Part shown: in pieces, positions 24,646-32,962 of the stretch
Layout of the letters: the number at the start of each line of letters is the position of its first letter
Numbering within the stretch: the first letter of the stretch is position 1
Origin: Candidatus Omnitrophota bacterium
GTDB taxonomy: Bacteria; Omnitrophota; Gorgyraeia; 2-02-FULL-51-18
Direction of reading: 5' to 3'
Length of the DNA: 64,000 bases
Assembly: GCA_022072175.1 (NCBI GenBank)
Contig: JAJVIE010000003.1
Coordinates: 1,198,483-1,262,482 of the forward strand
Position numbers and translations under genes: made by a program
Notes under the pieces: model-generated
The model's database searches: none
What the model was told of the DNA's origin: nothing
Seen by the model: only the letters and a program-made list of their open reading frames with translations

Positions 24646-25898
24646 AGGAGTCCCCCTCCGCAATAGGCATCCAGCTCCACGAGAGCCAGTCGGCTCTCCG
24701 CCCACGCGCGATAGTACGCGATACGGCTTTCCCGCAGGGTCCGTTGGGCGTCCACGACGGTCATAAAATCGGCTCTTCCGGCCTCATACGCGGCCAGGGA
24801 AACCTCCGCTTGCTGCAAGGCCTGCGGCAGGATCCCCGACTCATAGATATCCAGAGCGTTCTCTGCGCGGCGATAGGCCGAATAGGCTTTCCTCAACTGC
24901 AGGACCAGGTCGTGGCGGGCCTGCTCCAGCTGGGAGAGCGCCTCACGCGCCTCGGCGTCCGCGGCGGCCCATCCGCCTCCCAACCCTCCGATCAACCCCC
25001 AGACCGGAACGGTCAACCCGACGAACGTATCGTGCTGATCAGGGTCGCCGTCCGCGCGGAACCGGCGCTTCTCATAGCGCAGGCGGACATCGGGCAGCCA
25101 CGCCTGACGGGCCAGGTCCCGCTCGATCCCCGCCCGCTCCGAGCGGAGAGCGTACGCCTTCAGTTCCGGACGAGCCCGAAGCGCCCTCTCCTCGAGTTGG
25201 GACAAAGACAACGGGATCGCCGACCGCGCGACGGTCGCTTCGACCGCGTATCGCGTGCCGGCGGGTCTGTTGAGCGCCGAAGAGAGGGACGCCTCCTGGA
25301 CCGCGGACTCCTCGTGCGCGTCGAACAGCTCGATATCGATCTTCGACAGTTCGATCTGCGCTTTCAGCACGTCCCCCTGGGTCGCCCGCCCGGACTCGTA
25401 CGCGGACCGCGCTGACCTCAGGGCCTGTTCCAGAAGAGCCCGGTTCTCGCCCAACAGCTCGATCGTGCTTTTGATCTCGACGAGCCTGATGTACGGCTCG
25501 CTCAAGCGGCGGGTCAGCTGAAGGCGTTCTTCGAGGTACTCTTGATAGGCCGTGTCCGCCGCCTTGGAAGCGGCCAAGCGCCGAAGCAGCATCTTGCTCG
25601 GAAAGGGGATGTCCTGCTCGAGCATGTATTCATCGTTCATCCTCGAGTCGAGGTCCAAAGCGTCCGATTGGCCCTCGAGGTCGACGCCCGCCAAGGGATC
25701 CATCGGCAACCACGATCCGATGACGCCGCTACGCAGGGCCGCGTATCGCGACTCCTTCGCCTTGAGCCCCTCATTGGTGGCCAACGCCTCCTCGATCAGA
25801 GGTCCGATGCTGACGGTGCTCGGATCCTCGCAGAGCGCGGTCGACGGCTGCGTCAAGAGGGCCGCCTGCGCGACCAGGACTAACATGATGATCTTCAT
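24642..25898 (-). CDS. TolC/CusC-type outer-membrane efflux protein
   Basis: This 418-residue outer-membrane factor has a signal peptide (residues 1-22) and two internally related helical halves typical of TolC-like proteins (RARPELKAYALRSE marks the second half; a C-terminal YEAGRADFMTVVDAQRTL is the family hallmark). It forms the exit duct for the RND pump encoded downstream. The start at ATG 25898 has AAGGG upstream. The 127-base gap before it (25899-26025) shows no strong structure. Confidence 0.9.
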   Translation of the reverse strand: MKIIMLVLVAQAALLTQPSTALCEDPSTVSIGPLIEEALATNEGLKAKESRYAALRSGVIGSWLPMDPLAGVDLEGQSDALDLDSRMNDEYMLEQDIPFPSKMLLRRLAASKAADTAYQEYLEERLQLTRRLSEPYIRLVEIKSTIELLGENRALLEQALRSARSAYESGRATQGDVLKAQIELSKIDIELFDAHEESAVQEASLSSALNRPAGTRYAVEATVARSAIPLSLSQLEERALRARPELKAYALRSERAGIERDLARQAWLPDVRLRYEKRRFRADGDPDQHDTFVGLTVPVWGLIGGLGGGWAAADAEAREALSQLEQARHDLVLQLRKAYSAYRRAENALDIYESGILPQALQQAEVSLAAYEAGRADFMTVVDAQRTLRESRIAYYRAWAESRLALVELDAYCGGGLL

Positions 25899-26025
25899 CG
25901 ATATCCCTTCGGGTTGATCTCGAACATCCGTGTTGCGATGGCTTCCGGAGCGGGGTGGCTCCGGCATCTACGGTCTCTCAACGGGGGCCTGTCCGGGCTT
26001 CAGGTTCCGGAGCAGGCGGAGAGGA

Positions 26026-26454
26026 TCAGGGTCGGAGAGTATGATAAAGCAGATAGAGGGGCGGCGCGTTCGGGGAGGTGTCCCCGGATAGGACCGGTGT
26101 CCGGCCGGCCCATACGTCCGGACCGTTGGCGGCCCAGGCCTTCAAGACGCCCGATATCAGAGCCGGCCAACGATGGCCTTCATGAAGACCTTCGAGGAGA
26201 GTGTGCGCCGGAAGGGCCTCGGAAGTCGAAGATGTCATCCGGATCCCGCAAGCGGGACAACACGGGGCATCCGACGCACGGGCGCTGTCGGCGGCTTTCT
26301 GATGGCAGGGCGGCGCGTCAGAACACGTATCCGAGATGGAGGTCTCGGTCATCCGGGGCGCCGAAGCGTGAGCGCAGCTACAGTCCGCTACCAGCACGGA
26401 CATCGCCAAGAACAGCATCATCACCGAAAAGCCGGTAACGCGTGACATCGGCAT
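26026..26454 (-). CDS. small secreted Cys/His-rich protein of the metal-efflux cluster
   Basis: I do not recognise a named family. The 142-residue protein has an N-terminal signal or anchor segment (residues 8-28) and then a Cys-rich part (CSCAH, SDAPPCHQKA, DAPCCPACGIRM) that could bind metal, followed by a region with His and Trp. It precedes the cusCBA-like operon on the same strand, so a periplasmic metal-handling role is likely. The start at ATG 26454 has GGAGGAG 11 bases upstream; ATG 26448 is an alternative. Confidence 0.7.
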   Translation of the reverse strand: MPMSRVTGFSVMMLFLAMSVLVADCSCAHASAPRMTETSISDTCSDAPPCHQKAADSARASDAPCCPACGIRMTSSTSEALPAHTLLEGLHEGHRWPALISGVLKAWAANGPDVWAGRTPVLSGDTSPNAPPLYLLYHTLRP

Positions 26455-26576
26455 AGGCGCTGCTACTCCTCCGCTGCGACCCGCTCGAACCGCGGGATAA
26501 GCCTAAAATCTATTGTCGCACGAAAAACAGCCCCGTACAAGCTCCCGGGAGATCACGGACCGGGCGCGGAGCCGAT

Positions 26577-27530
26577 TCAGGCCCCGGCCTTGACCGTCTC
26601 CAGATAGTCCTTGAACAGCCACGTCGACAGGTAGCGCTCCCCCGTATCGGGCAGGATGACCACCAGGAGCTTCCCCTTGTTCTCGGGCCGGCGAGCCACC
26701 TGCAGGGCCGCCCACAACGCCGCTCCGCAAGAGATACCCGCTAGGATGCCTTCCTGCAGGGCCAGTTGACGCGCGAGCTCCCCGGCGTCGTCGTCCTTCA
26801 CCTGGATGATCTCATCGATGATCTTCGTGTTGAGGATGCCCGGCACGAACCCCGCGCCGATCCCCTGGATCTTGTGGGGCCCCGGCGTACCGCCGGAGAG
26901 CACCGGAGAGCTGACCGGCTCGACGGCGATCGCCTTGAAAGAGGGTTTGCGCGCCTTGATGACCTCGGCCACGCCCGTGATCGTGCCGCCCGTGCCGACT
27001 CCGGACACCAGGATATCGACCTTGCCGTCCGTATCCTTCCAGATCTCCTCGGCCGTGGTGCGGCGGTGGATCTCCGGATTGGCGGGATTGTTGAACTGCT
27101 GCAGGATGATGGAGCCCGGGATCTCGCGCAGGAGCTCCTCGGCGCGACGGATGGCCCCGCGCATACCGTCGGCACCCGGCGTGAGCACGAGCTTGGCCCC
27201 GAAGATGGAGAGCAGCTGGCGACGCTCGATGCTCATCGTCTCGGGCATCGTCAGGATGAGCTTGTAGCCCTTGGCCGCGCAGGCGTAGGCGAGCGCGATG
27301 CCGGTGTTGCCGCTCGTCGGCTCGATGATGACGGAATCTTTCTTGAGCGCGCCGCGCTTCTCGGCGTCGACGATCATGGCCGCACCGATGCGGCACTTGA
27401 CGCTGGAGAGCGGGTTGAAGCTCTCGAGCTTGGCGACGACATCGGCGGCCGTGCCGGCGGCGATGCGGTTGAGCCGCACCAGCGGCGTGCGGCCGATGGT
27501 TTCGGTGATATCGCTGTAGATCTGCGCCAT
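26577..27530 (-). CDS. cysK: cysteine synthase A (O-acetylserine sulfhydrylase)
   Basis: This 317-residue PLP enzyme makes cysteine from O-acetylserine and sulfide. The PLP lysine is in SSVKCRIG (Lys45), the substrate loop is [13 protein letters not shown], and the phosphate loop is [10 protein letters not shown]. The C-terminal segment [10 protein letters not shown] is typical. The start has AGGAG upstream, and the promoter region contains a 7-bp inverted repeat. Cysteine also supplies sulfur for the Moco and Fe-S proteins encoded nearby. Confidence 0.95.
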   Translation of the reverse strand: MAQIYSDITETIGRTPLVRLNRIAAGTAADVVAKLESFNPLSSVKCRIGAAMIVDAEKRGALKKDSVIIEPTSGNTGIALAYACAAKGYKLILTMPETMSIERRQLLSIFGAKLVLTPGADGMRGAIRRAEELLREIPGSIILQQFNNPANPEIHRRTTAEEIWKDTDGKVDILVSGVGTGGTITGVAEVIKARKPSFKAIAVEPVSSPVLSGGTPGPHKIQGIGAGFVPGILNTKIIDEIIQVKDDDAGELARQLALQEGILAGISCGAALWAALQVARRPENKGKLLVVILPDTGERYLSTWLFKDYLETVKAGA

Positions 27531-27543
27531 GTCGGTCTCCTGG

Positions 27544-27570
27544 GTTGTCCGACTATCTTACATGGACAAC
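27544..27570 (-). promoter_or_regulatory. palindromic operator-like site over the cysK promoter
   Basis: Perfect inverted arms GTTGTCC (27564-27570 read on the minus strand) and GGACAAC (27544-27550) flank a 13-base centre holding the -10-like TAAGAT (27555-27560). The predicted RNA start falls at the edge of the second arm, 18 bases before cysK, so a bound dimer would block transcription. The cognate regulator is unknown. Confidence 0.55.
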
Positions 27571-27580
27571 GTCCGCGCCG

Positions 27581-28096
27581 CTAGACCGTCCTCATCCGGC
27601 GCGAACCGCGCGCGGGGGCTTGCTCGATGGCGTTCTCCGGCCGGTACAGCGCCCGAGTGCCCCCGGCTTCTTTGGCATGACCTCCGACGATGCGCGCCAA
27701 CTCTTCGGTCAGCTCTTGGTCGGATCCACGAACGCGGAGCTTGAGCCAGCGCCCGAACCGGGGCAGTTCGATGTTGAGGACCGGCCCCGGATTGTCGAAG
27801 GCCTGCACCGGATCCTTGCTCGTCGAGACCTTGAACCAGTAGTTGCCGCTGTTCATGAGCACGAGCGTGCCCGGATGGGGTTCGTACAGATAGCTGACGC
27901 TGTTCTGATGACGGAAAGCCGTCTCCGGGTCGTAATCCCGCAGCTGCTCGTAGCGGCCACGAAGGTCGGAGATGTCGTGAGCGATCGCGCGCAGGAGGGT
28001 CGCCTCCTCCGGACTGGCCGGCCGGCCGCCGCAACCGGAGGCCGCCATCGCCAAGAGGACCGCCGCGGCACCCAGGCCTACTCTCCGGCGGGACAT
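27581..28096 (-). CDS. lipoprotein of unknown function
   Basis: This 171-residue protein has a lipoprotein signal (lipobox ending AASGC near residue 24) and a helical start (SPEEATLLRAIAHDISDLRGR) followed by a mixed domain with YLYEPHPGTLVLMNSGNYWF. No family is recognised. It overlaps the zinc-ribbon gene by 19 bases and ends 50 bases before cysK. Other readings through this interval lack a signal or ribosome site and are not preferred. Confidence 0.65.
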   Translation of the reverse strand: MSRRRVGLGAAAVLLAMAASGCGGRPASPEEATLLRAIAHDISDLRGRYEQLRDYDPETAFRHQNSVSYLYEPHPGTLVLMNSGNYWFKVSTSKDPVQAFDNPGPVLNIELPRFGRWLKLRVRGSDQELTEELARIVGGHAKEAGGTRALYRPENAIEQAPARGSRRMRTV

Positions 28097-28299
28097 CTTC
28101 CCTGTCCACATTGGGGGAAACACCCTTTTCCGGACGGACGATCGCCCTGTGAGCCGCTCTGCGGCGCGAACGTCGAGAAGATCCTCCGCGTCCGCTTCGA
28201 TCCGCAGGCGGGGCACGCATGGACACCTTTGGCGGAGCGGCCTTCGAGATACTCCGCGACCTTGTCGCAGTCCTGACAGCGGTATTCGAAGATCGGCAT
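28078..28299 (-). CDS. FmdB-type zinc-ribbon protein
   Basis: This 73-residue protein begins MPIFEYRCQDC and carries a second knuckle CPACG, the zinc ribbon of FmdB-like regulatory proteins. The founding member was linked to formamidase regulation, but most copies have no known role. A C-terminal tail has two further Cys. It starts 2 bases after truD stops. Confidence 0.88.
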   Translation of the reverse strand: MPIFEYRCQDCDKVAEYLEGRSAKGVHACPACGSKRTRRIFSTFAPQSGSQGDRPSGKGCFPQCGQGRCPAGE

Positions 28300-28301
28300 T
28301 C

Positions 28302-29519
28302 TCAGCCCTCCCCGAGCCCGGCGGGACGGGCCGGCACCGCGAAGAGCCGCTTGAGCAGCATCGTCGCGTAACTGCCACGCGGCAGGGCGAACGACAGCTC
28401 CAGCTTGGAGGCTCCGGCGTAGAGATCGTCCGGACCCTCTTTCCAGCTCAAGTTCCTGGGCACGATACGCGCTGGCCTGGGGAAGGATTTGAAATACGCC
28501 TGACGGAGCTTCATCTTGTTGAACATCGGCCGCTCGACACCGATCTCCGAAAGGATACCCTCGTGGATCGACTCGGCCCGCTTGTCCGCGAACACGGTCT
28601 TGGCCGCCAGCGTCGGCAGATCGAGCCCCTCCAGCGCTCGAGCCGCCGCGTCCTGCCGGCAGAAGAGATACTCACCGTTGAGGCCCGGATTCACATCGAA
28701 GCTCTCTGCGGCGGACGCGCCGGCGCGCTCGAGCAGGATGCGGCGCAGGAGTTCGTTCCAGATCGAGGCCTGGTAGGCGGCGATCGCCAGGGACAGTCGC
28801 TCGCGCGGGATCTCCTTGAGGATCCCGAAGAAGTCCGAACGGCGGCGGCACAGGTGATAGAAGACCTTGCGCTCGTAGGGCGTGCGGGCCGCCTGGCGGC
28901 ACGCCTCCCAGTCCTTCCAGCGCTCGAAGAACAGCGCCTTGCGCGCGCGGTCCTCATCGGTATCCTCGGGGTCCTGAGCGGTCACAAGCCACTTGACCGC
29001 GCCGTTCAAGTGGTCCTTGAGGACCTTCTCGGCCAGGAACCCCTGCTCGGGGTCATAGCCTCCGAAGCGTTGGTCATCGAAGTAGTTCTCAAGACCCCGC
29101 CGCGCCAGACCCTCCAGACGGGCCAGCGCTTCCGGCAGTCCCCGGGTCAGATCGCGCACCACGATCGCGAAGACGTTCTCGACGATGAGGTCGGGGCCCA
29201 TCGGACGGTCCAGACGGCCCAGCGCTTCGACCCGCAGACCGTCCTCGTCGAGCTTGATGGCGCGGTGACGGCCCTCGACCGTGAAATACTGCGAGGTGAG
29301 CGCGTACTTGTCCTTCTTGCCGCCGTAGGCGAAGTGTTCAAAATCGTTGCCGGTGCGCTGAGCGATCTCCTGCAGGGCGCTGACGGTGTTCCAACCCCTC
29401 TTGGTCAGGCGGTAAAGCGTGTGGGTGCCTGTCTTGCGGGGCTTGAGCTCGGCCGTCTCCGTGACGACGAAGTCCTCGGGCCGGCATTTGATCCTGATAT
29501 GAGGCGCCGCCAGGTTCAT
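28302..29519 (-). CDS. truD: tRNA pseudouridine synthase D (TruD)
   Basis: This 405-residue enzyme makes pseudouridine 13 in tRNA. The catalytic motif GGKKDKYALTSQ with its essential Asp is near residue 70, and RFGGYDPEQ and NGEYLF segments of the TRUD domain follow. The N-terminal part starting MNLAAPHIRIKCRPEDFVV is intact. It overlaps the upstream lipoprotein stop by ATGA. Confidence 0.93.
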   Translation of the reverse strand: MNLAAPHIRIKCRPEDFVVTETAELKPRKTGTHTLYRLTKRGWNTVSALQEIAQRTGNDFEHFAYGGKKDKYALTSQYFTVEGRHRAIKLDEDGLRVEALGRLDRPMGPDLIVENVFAIVVRDLTRGLPEALARLEGLARRGLENYFDDQRFGGYDPEQGFLAEKVLKDHLNGAVKWLVTAQDPEDTDEDRARKALFFERWKDWEACRQAARTPYERKVFYHLCRRRSDFFGILKEIPRERLSLAIAAYQASIWNELLRRILLERAGASAAESFDVNPGLNGEYLFCRQDAAARALEGLDLPTLAAKTVFADKRAESIHEGILSEIGVERPMFNKMKLRQAYFKSFPRPARIVPRNLSWKEGPDDLYAGASKLELSFALPRGSYATMLLKRLFAVPARPAGLGEG

Positions 29520-30190
29520 GGGGCCTGCCCGCGCAGTCGCCGGACGTCCGGATCATCGCGACGCACATCGAGCTCCTTGGACCGCCCGGTATCCTGACCC
29601 AGGTACTTGAGCGCCGACGCCACCAGCTCATCGAGCGTCTGCCGGGCATCCGGTTCACTGCCCTCGGCCGTCGCTTCACCGACCCAGAGGGCTCGGGTCC
29701 GGTCCGCGGCTGCGTAGAGCCGGACGGTCAGCTTGGCGTCGTACACCGTGTAGGTCTCGGGTATATAAGTGACGGCGTCATTACCCGACATCACGGCTAC
29801 AGTGTCCCCAGAGCCGGTCACGACGACCTGCTGGACGGGGCTGAAGGTCGTCGCGGAGGGCCTTGAGATCAGCACACTGCGGGCCGACATCGCATAGAGC
29901 GTCTCGAGGACCAGATCGGCGCCCGCCGCGTCGGGTACCGGTTGGTAGCCGCGGACGGTCATCAGTTGAGCAGCTTTGTCGCGCACGAGGTCGGTGACCA
30001 GGGGGTTGGGCGCGTCGGCCTGCGCCTCGATATGCACGCGCCCTGAGCCCGGCACCGAAGCACCGGGCGAGACGTAGCCGGAGGCCCGCACGGGCGTGCC
30101 TGTGGCGCAGCCGCCGAGGGCCAAAGCGGCCACCGCCAACGACAGCGCCAGGATCTGGCGTCTAGGGATCTGTAGGGAACGGACGGACAT
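29516..30190 (-). CDS. lipoprotein, DUF4136-like
   Basis: This 224-residue protein has a lipoprotein signal ending LALGGC (Cys28). The body (LVTDLVRDKAAQLMTVRGY ... AGADLVLETLYAM ... YDAKLTVRLYAAADRTRALWVGEA) resembles DUF4136-type lipoproteins, which have no established function. It is translationally coupled to truD. Confidence 0.75.
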   Translation of the reverse strand: MSVRSLQIPRRQILALSLAVAALALGGCATGTPVRASGYVSPGASVPGSGRVHIEAQADAPNPLVTDLVRDKAAQLMTVRGYQPVPDAAGADLVLETLYAMSARSVLISRPSATTFSPVQQVVVTGSGDTVAVMSGNDAVTYIPETYTVYDAKLTVRLYAAADRTRALWVGEATAEGSEPDARQTLDELVASALKYLGQDTGRSKELDVRRDDPDVRRLRGQAP

Positions 30191-30240
30191 CGGAACCTCG
30201 CCCCCTCATTAGACGGCGGGCGGCTCCGGAAATCAACTAA

Positions 30241-30273
30241 AACGAAAACCGCCGGCTTGATAAGGGCCGGCGG
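30241..30273 (-). terminator. intrinsic terminator after the 35-residue gene
   Basis: On the minus strand an 8-bp perfect stem CCGCCGGC/GCCGGCGG with a 9-base loop is followed by TTTTCGTTTT. It sits 36 bases downstream of the small gene stop at 30310. Confidence 0.85.
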
Positions 30274-30309
30274 CGTTCGTCCACGTTCTACCCGGGAAGG
30301 AGGCGGTCT

Positions 30310-30417
30310 TTAGGACCTTCTGGCCTCGGCGTCGGAAGCCCTGAGATTCTCGTAGATCCGCATCCAGATCTCGATCTTCCGCTCGACGTTCCTCTCGGGG
30401 TTCTTTCCGTTGCGCAT
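30310..30417 (-). CDS. 35-residue basic helical microprotein
   Basis: I do not recognise this peptide. It starts MRNGKNPERNVERKIEIWMR and continues as a charged amphipathic helix ending in EARRS. Evidence that it is real is positional: GGAGG lies 8 bases before its ATG, a -10-like TATAGT is at 30442-30447, and a strong terminator follows. It is a free-standing transcription unit between nrfA and the lipoprotein gene. Confidence 0.6.
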   Translation of the reverse strand: MRNGKNPERNVERKIEIWMRIYENLRASDAEARRS

Positions 30418-30488
30418 GGCTGTGTCCTCCGTTCACGAGCGACTATACCGTCGCCGTGTTACGGCCGGATGACACCCATATCAAACCA

Positions 30489-31847
30489 TCATGACGCCTG
30501 TTGGTCGGGCTCCGGAGCGGCCGGGACCATGCCTCGGGCGCGGGCGGCCGCCAGCTGGCCCTGGCGGCCATAGTCCGCCGCTTCGGCGAGGATGCGGGCG
30601 GCTTCCTGAGGCGCGTGGAACCCCATCGAGTTCTCCGCCGAGACGAAGTCCAAACGCCACTGCGCTTTGCGGTGCAGGTCCAACGCCGGCTTGAGCGCCT
30701 CCTCGCTGACACCCTCCTTCTTGGCCGCGACGACCTCGTCCATGAGACCTTCGACAGCCGCCTCGGCGCGGTCCAGGAGAGCATTGGTGCGGCTCTGCAC
30801 CAGTTCCACGCGGTCGAGCATTTCCTGTTCGGTGAAATGATGGCACTGCAAGCAGGCGCGGCTGATATTGGTCAAGGGGCTACGGATGTGGTGATCCGTG
30901 ATCTTGGACGCGCCCACCCGCATGTAGGGCATGTGGCAGTCCGCGCAAGCCACGCCGCTCTTGGCGTGCGTGCCCTGGCTCCACATCTCGAACTCCGGAT
31001 GTTGGGCCTTGAGTACCGGAGCGCCCGTCTCGCGGTGCTTCCAATCGACGTGACCCACTTCATCATAGTACGCCTCGATCTCCTCGACCTTGAGACCGTT
31101 GTGCCAGGGGTATGTCAACAACTTGCCTTCGCCCTTGAAATAGTACTCCACGTGGCACTGCGCGCAGACGAACGTGCGCATCTCCTGATGAGAAGCCATC
31201 GTGTTGGGGTCGTAGTCCTTGATCCCCTCTTTTTCCTTCAGGACCTTGATACCGTTGAGGAAACCGGGCCGTGTCACGCGCAGTTCCATGGTCTTGGGAT
31301 CGTGACAGTCCGCGCACACGACCGGATGCTTGACGAGCTTCCACGCCTCTTGGATGGGCATCGCGCACACCTTCTCAAAACCTTTCTGAAGGTCCCCTCC
31401 GCCCTGCTCCTCGTAGACGGCTTTGAGCCCTCCGGCATGGCACTGGAGACAGGCGCCGGGCTGCTTGAACTCCTTGGTCCGGATGGTCTCATGCTGATCG
31501 GAGAGCGAATAGGCGTGCCCCCTCTCCTCGCGATAGTCGACGCCGAAGGCATAACCGGCGAACAGGCGTTTCCAGATGGGATCCTCATCGATCTTGGACA
31601 CCGCCTCACTGCCGCCGTACTTTGTGCGGTACGTCTGGGACGTCTTCTTGTAGCCGTCGTACTGGCGCGGGAAGTTACGGCCCCACACCTCGGGATCGAC
31701 CGTGCTCTCATCGAGTTCGACGACCTTCTCGAAGGTATGCGCGGCCTCCTGCTTACGTTCGAGGATGTTCAGCAACAGCGCCGCTACAGCGACCGTCATC
31801 AGACACAGCAGACAGAACAGAAGCACGTACACCCAAAGCTTCTTCAA
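30489..31847 (-). CDS. nrfA: pentahaem cytochrome c nitrite reductase NrfA (CXXCH at the active-site haem)
   Basis: This 452-residue periplasmic enzyme reduces nitrite to ammonium with six electrons. Five haem sites are CLQCH (133-137), CADCH (178-182), CAQCH (228-232), CADCH (301-305) and CLQCH (332-336). Catalytic neighbours are Arg109 (RGHAYSL), the Tyr pair in HVEYYF, and the His of AQHPEFE and GTHAKSG. The first haem normally has CXXCK; here the lysine is replaced by His. An N-terminal helix (residues 5-27) may anchor it. It follows nrfH by 16 bases. Confidence 0.93.
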   Translation of the reverse strand: MKKLWVYVLLFCLLCLMTVAVAALLLNILERKQEAAHTFEKVVELDESTVDPEVWGRNFPRQYDGYKKTSQTYRTKYGGSEAVSKIDEDPIWKRLFAGYAFGVDYREERGHAYSLSDQHETIRTKEFKQPGACLQCHAGGLKAVYEEQGGGDLQKGFEKVCAMPIQEAWKLVKHPVVCADCHDPKTMELRVTRPGFLNGIKVLKEKEGIKDYDPNTMASHQEMRTFVCAQCHVEYYFKGEGKLLTYPWHNGLKVEEIEAYYDEVGHVDWKHRETGAPVLKAQHPEFEMWSQGTHAKSGVACADCHMPYMRVGASKITDHHIRSPLTNISRACLQCHHFTEQEMLDRVELVQSRTNALLDRAEAAVEGLMDEVVAAKKEGVSEEALKPALDLHRKAQWRLDFVSAENSMGFHAPQEAARILAEAADYGRQGQLAAARARGMVPAAPEPDQQAS

Positions 31848-31863
31848 GGCGTTGACCTCCTCA

Positions 31864-32328
31864 TCAGTCCAGGTTCATGTGTCCGACCGAACGGTGACAG
31901 TCCGTACAGCGGGCGGTGCCGGCCGCGAAGCCGCGATGCGCCGTGATATCGGCCGTCATCGTCTCATGGCAGTGCAGGCAGTTGGCCTGCAGTGCCTCGA
32001 GGTTGGGCTCGGTGATACGGATCGGGTCCGGGTAGTCCTGCGCCGTGAACGCCCGCGAGTGGTTCCAGCCGTTGCGGGCTTTGGCGATCCACTTGTGCGG
32101 GAACGTGTGCGGGGTATGGCAGTCGTTGCACGCGGCCGCCTTGTGGTGGCTCGATTTCACCCACGAACTGTAGTGTTCGCGCATCACATGGCAGTTCATG
32201 CAGGCCTTGGGGTCGTTGCTCACGTACGAGACGCCTTTGGCGTACGTGAACGTGAACACACCCACCCCGGCCAGGGCGGCCAAAGCCCCCGTCACTCCGA
32301 TCACGCGCTTCTTCAGTCCGAAGAGCAT
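31864..32328 (-). CDS. nrfH: tetrahaem quinol dehydrogenase NrfH (NapC/NirT family)
   Basis: This 154-residue protein has one N-terminal membrane helix (about 8-30) and four haem sites: CMNCHVM (43-49), CNDCH (67-71), CLHCH (117-121) and CTDCH (141-145). The Met after the first haem is the unusual ligand known in NrfH. It passes electrons from menaquinol to NrfA, encoded 16 bases downstream. The ribosome site is AGGA, 8 bases from the start. Confidence 0.95.
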   Translation of the reverse strand: MLFGLKKRVIGVTGALAALAGVGVFTFTYAKGVSYVSNDPKACMNCHVMREHYSSWVKSSHHKAAACNDCHTPHTFPHKWIAKARNGWNHSRAFTAQDYPDPIRITEPNLEALQANCLHCHETMTADITAHRGFAAGTARCTDCHRSVGHMNLD

Positions 32329-32361
32329 CGGCTCATCCTAGCGTGCCCGGCGGTCCGTACC

Positions 32362-32377
32362 TGTGACCTTCATCACT
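32362..32377 (-). promoter_or_regulatory. CRP/FNR-type dyad upstream of nrfH
   Basis: The plus strand reads TGTGA-N6-TCACT, nine of ten positions of a CRP-type 5-6-5 dyad and similar in layout to the site at 18081-18096. It lies 34-49 bases before the nrfH start codon. A class II promoter here would give an almost leaderless mRNA, so the mode of action is unclear. A CRP-like dyad at this place may also be chance. Confidence 0.5.
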
Positions 32378-32398
32378 GGGAGCGGCCGCCGGTACGAC

Positions 32399-32962
32399 TC
32401 ACGACAGAGTTCCGGCGGGGGTGCCGGAGACCTCGTCCGCGGCGGCGGACTCCTCGTCGAGGTGTTCATGACGCCCGTACTTCTCGACGTACTCGTCCTG
32501 GAAAAGGACCTCGAACTGGGCTTTCAGATAGCGGAGGTCGGCCGGGTCCATGCCGCGGCTCTGGGCGAGCATCTCGAGTTTCTCGGCGGCGCTGTAGCGA
32601 TGCGGTGCCCAATACTCGAAGATCCCTTGTTCGAGCCCGGCTTTGAGGCCTCTCTGCGCGGCCAACTCCTCGGCCTGCCAGCGCTCCCAGGCCAGATCGG
32701 CCTCGACGCTCTTCTTGGCGGCCAGACCCGCGGCCTCGAGGTATTTGGCGCTGTCGCGCATTTCCTCGGCGTGATACACAACGTCCATGAGGCCATAGAG
32801 GTCCTTACCGGCCTCCTCCATGGTCTTGTAGTGAGGAGAATCAGGCCCCGGCCGGCGGAAGAGGTCGGGCAAAGAACCGGCCCAGATCGCCGTCTTCCAA
32901 AAGACGACCGCTCCCGCCGCGATCAGGACGACCCAGCCGATCGCGCGGAGGAAGGACCTCAT
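32399..32962 (-). CDS. membrane-anchored helical protein of unknown function next to nrfHA
   Basis: This 187-residue protein has an N-terminal membrane helix (about 5-25) and a mostly helical, charged exterior part (MEEAGKDLYGLMDVVYHAEEM, then EKLEMLAQSRGMDPADLRYLKAQ). No haem or metal motif is visible. It overlaps the PPDK regulator stop by ATGA and lies 70 bases before nrfH. A structural or assembly role for Nrf is possible but unsupported beyond position. Confidence 0.65.
   Translation of the reverse strand: MRSFLRAIGWVVLIAAGAVVFWKTAIWAGSLPDLFRRPGPDSPHYKTMEEAGKDLYGLMDVVYHAEEMRDSAKYLEAAGLAAKKSVEADLAWERWQAEELAAQRGLKAGLEQGIFEYWAPHRYSAAEKLEMLAQSRGMDPADLRYLKAQFEVLFQDEYVEKYGRHEHLDEESAAADEVSGTPAGTLS

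Noticed and set aside
27558-28226. 222-residue minus-strand frame overlapping the lipoprotein gene
   Set aside because: The other frame has a lipobox and coherent protein; this one is Arg/Pro-rich with no signal.
30233-30436. 67-residue minus-strand frame across the small gene and terminator
   Set aside because: It runs through the terminator hairpin, whereas the 35-residue frame stops before it and has the ribosome site.
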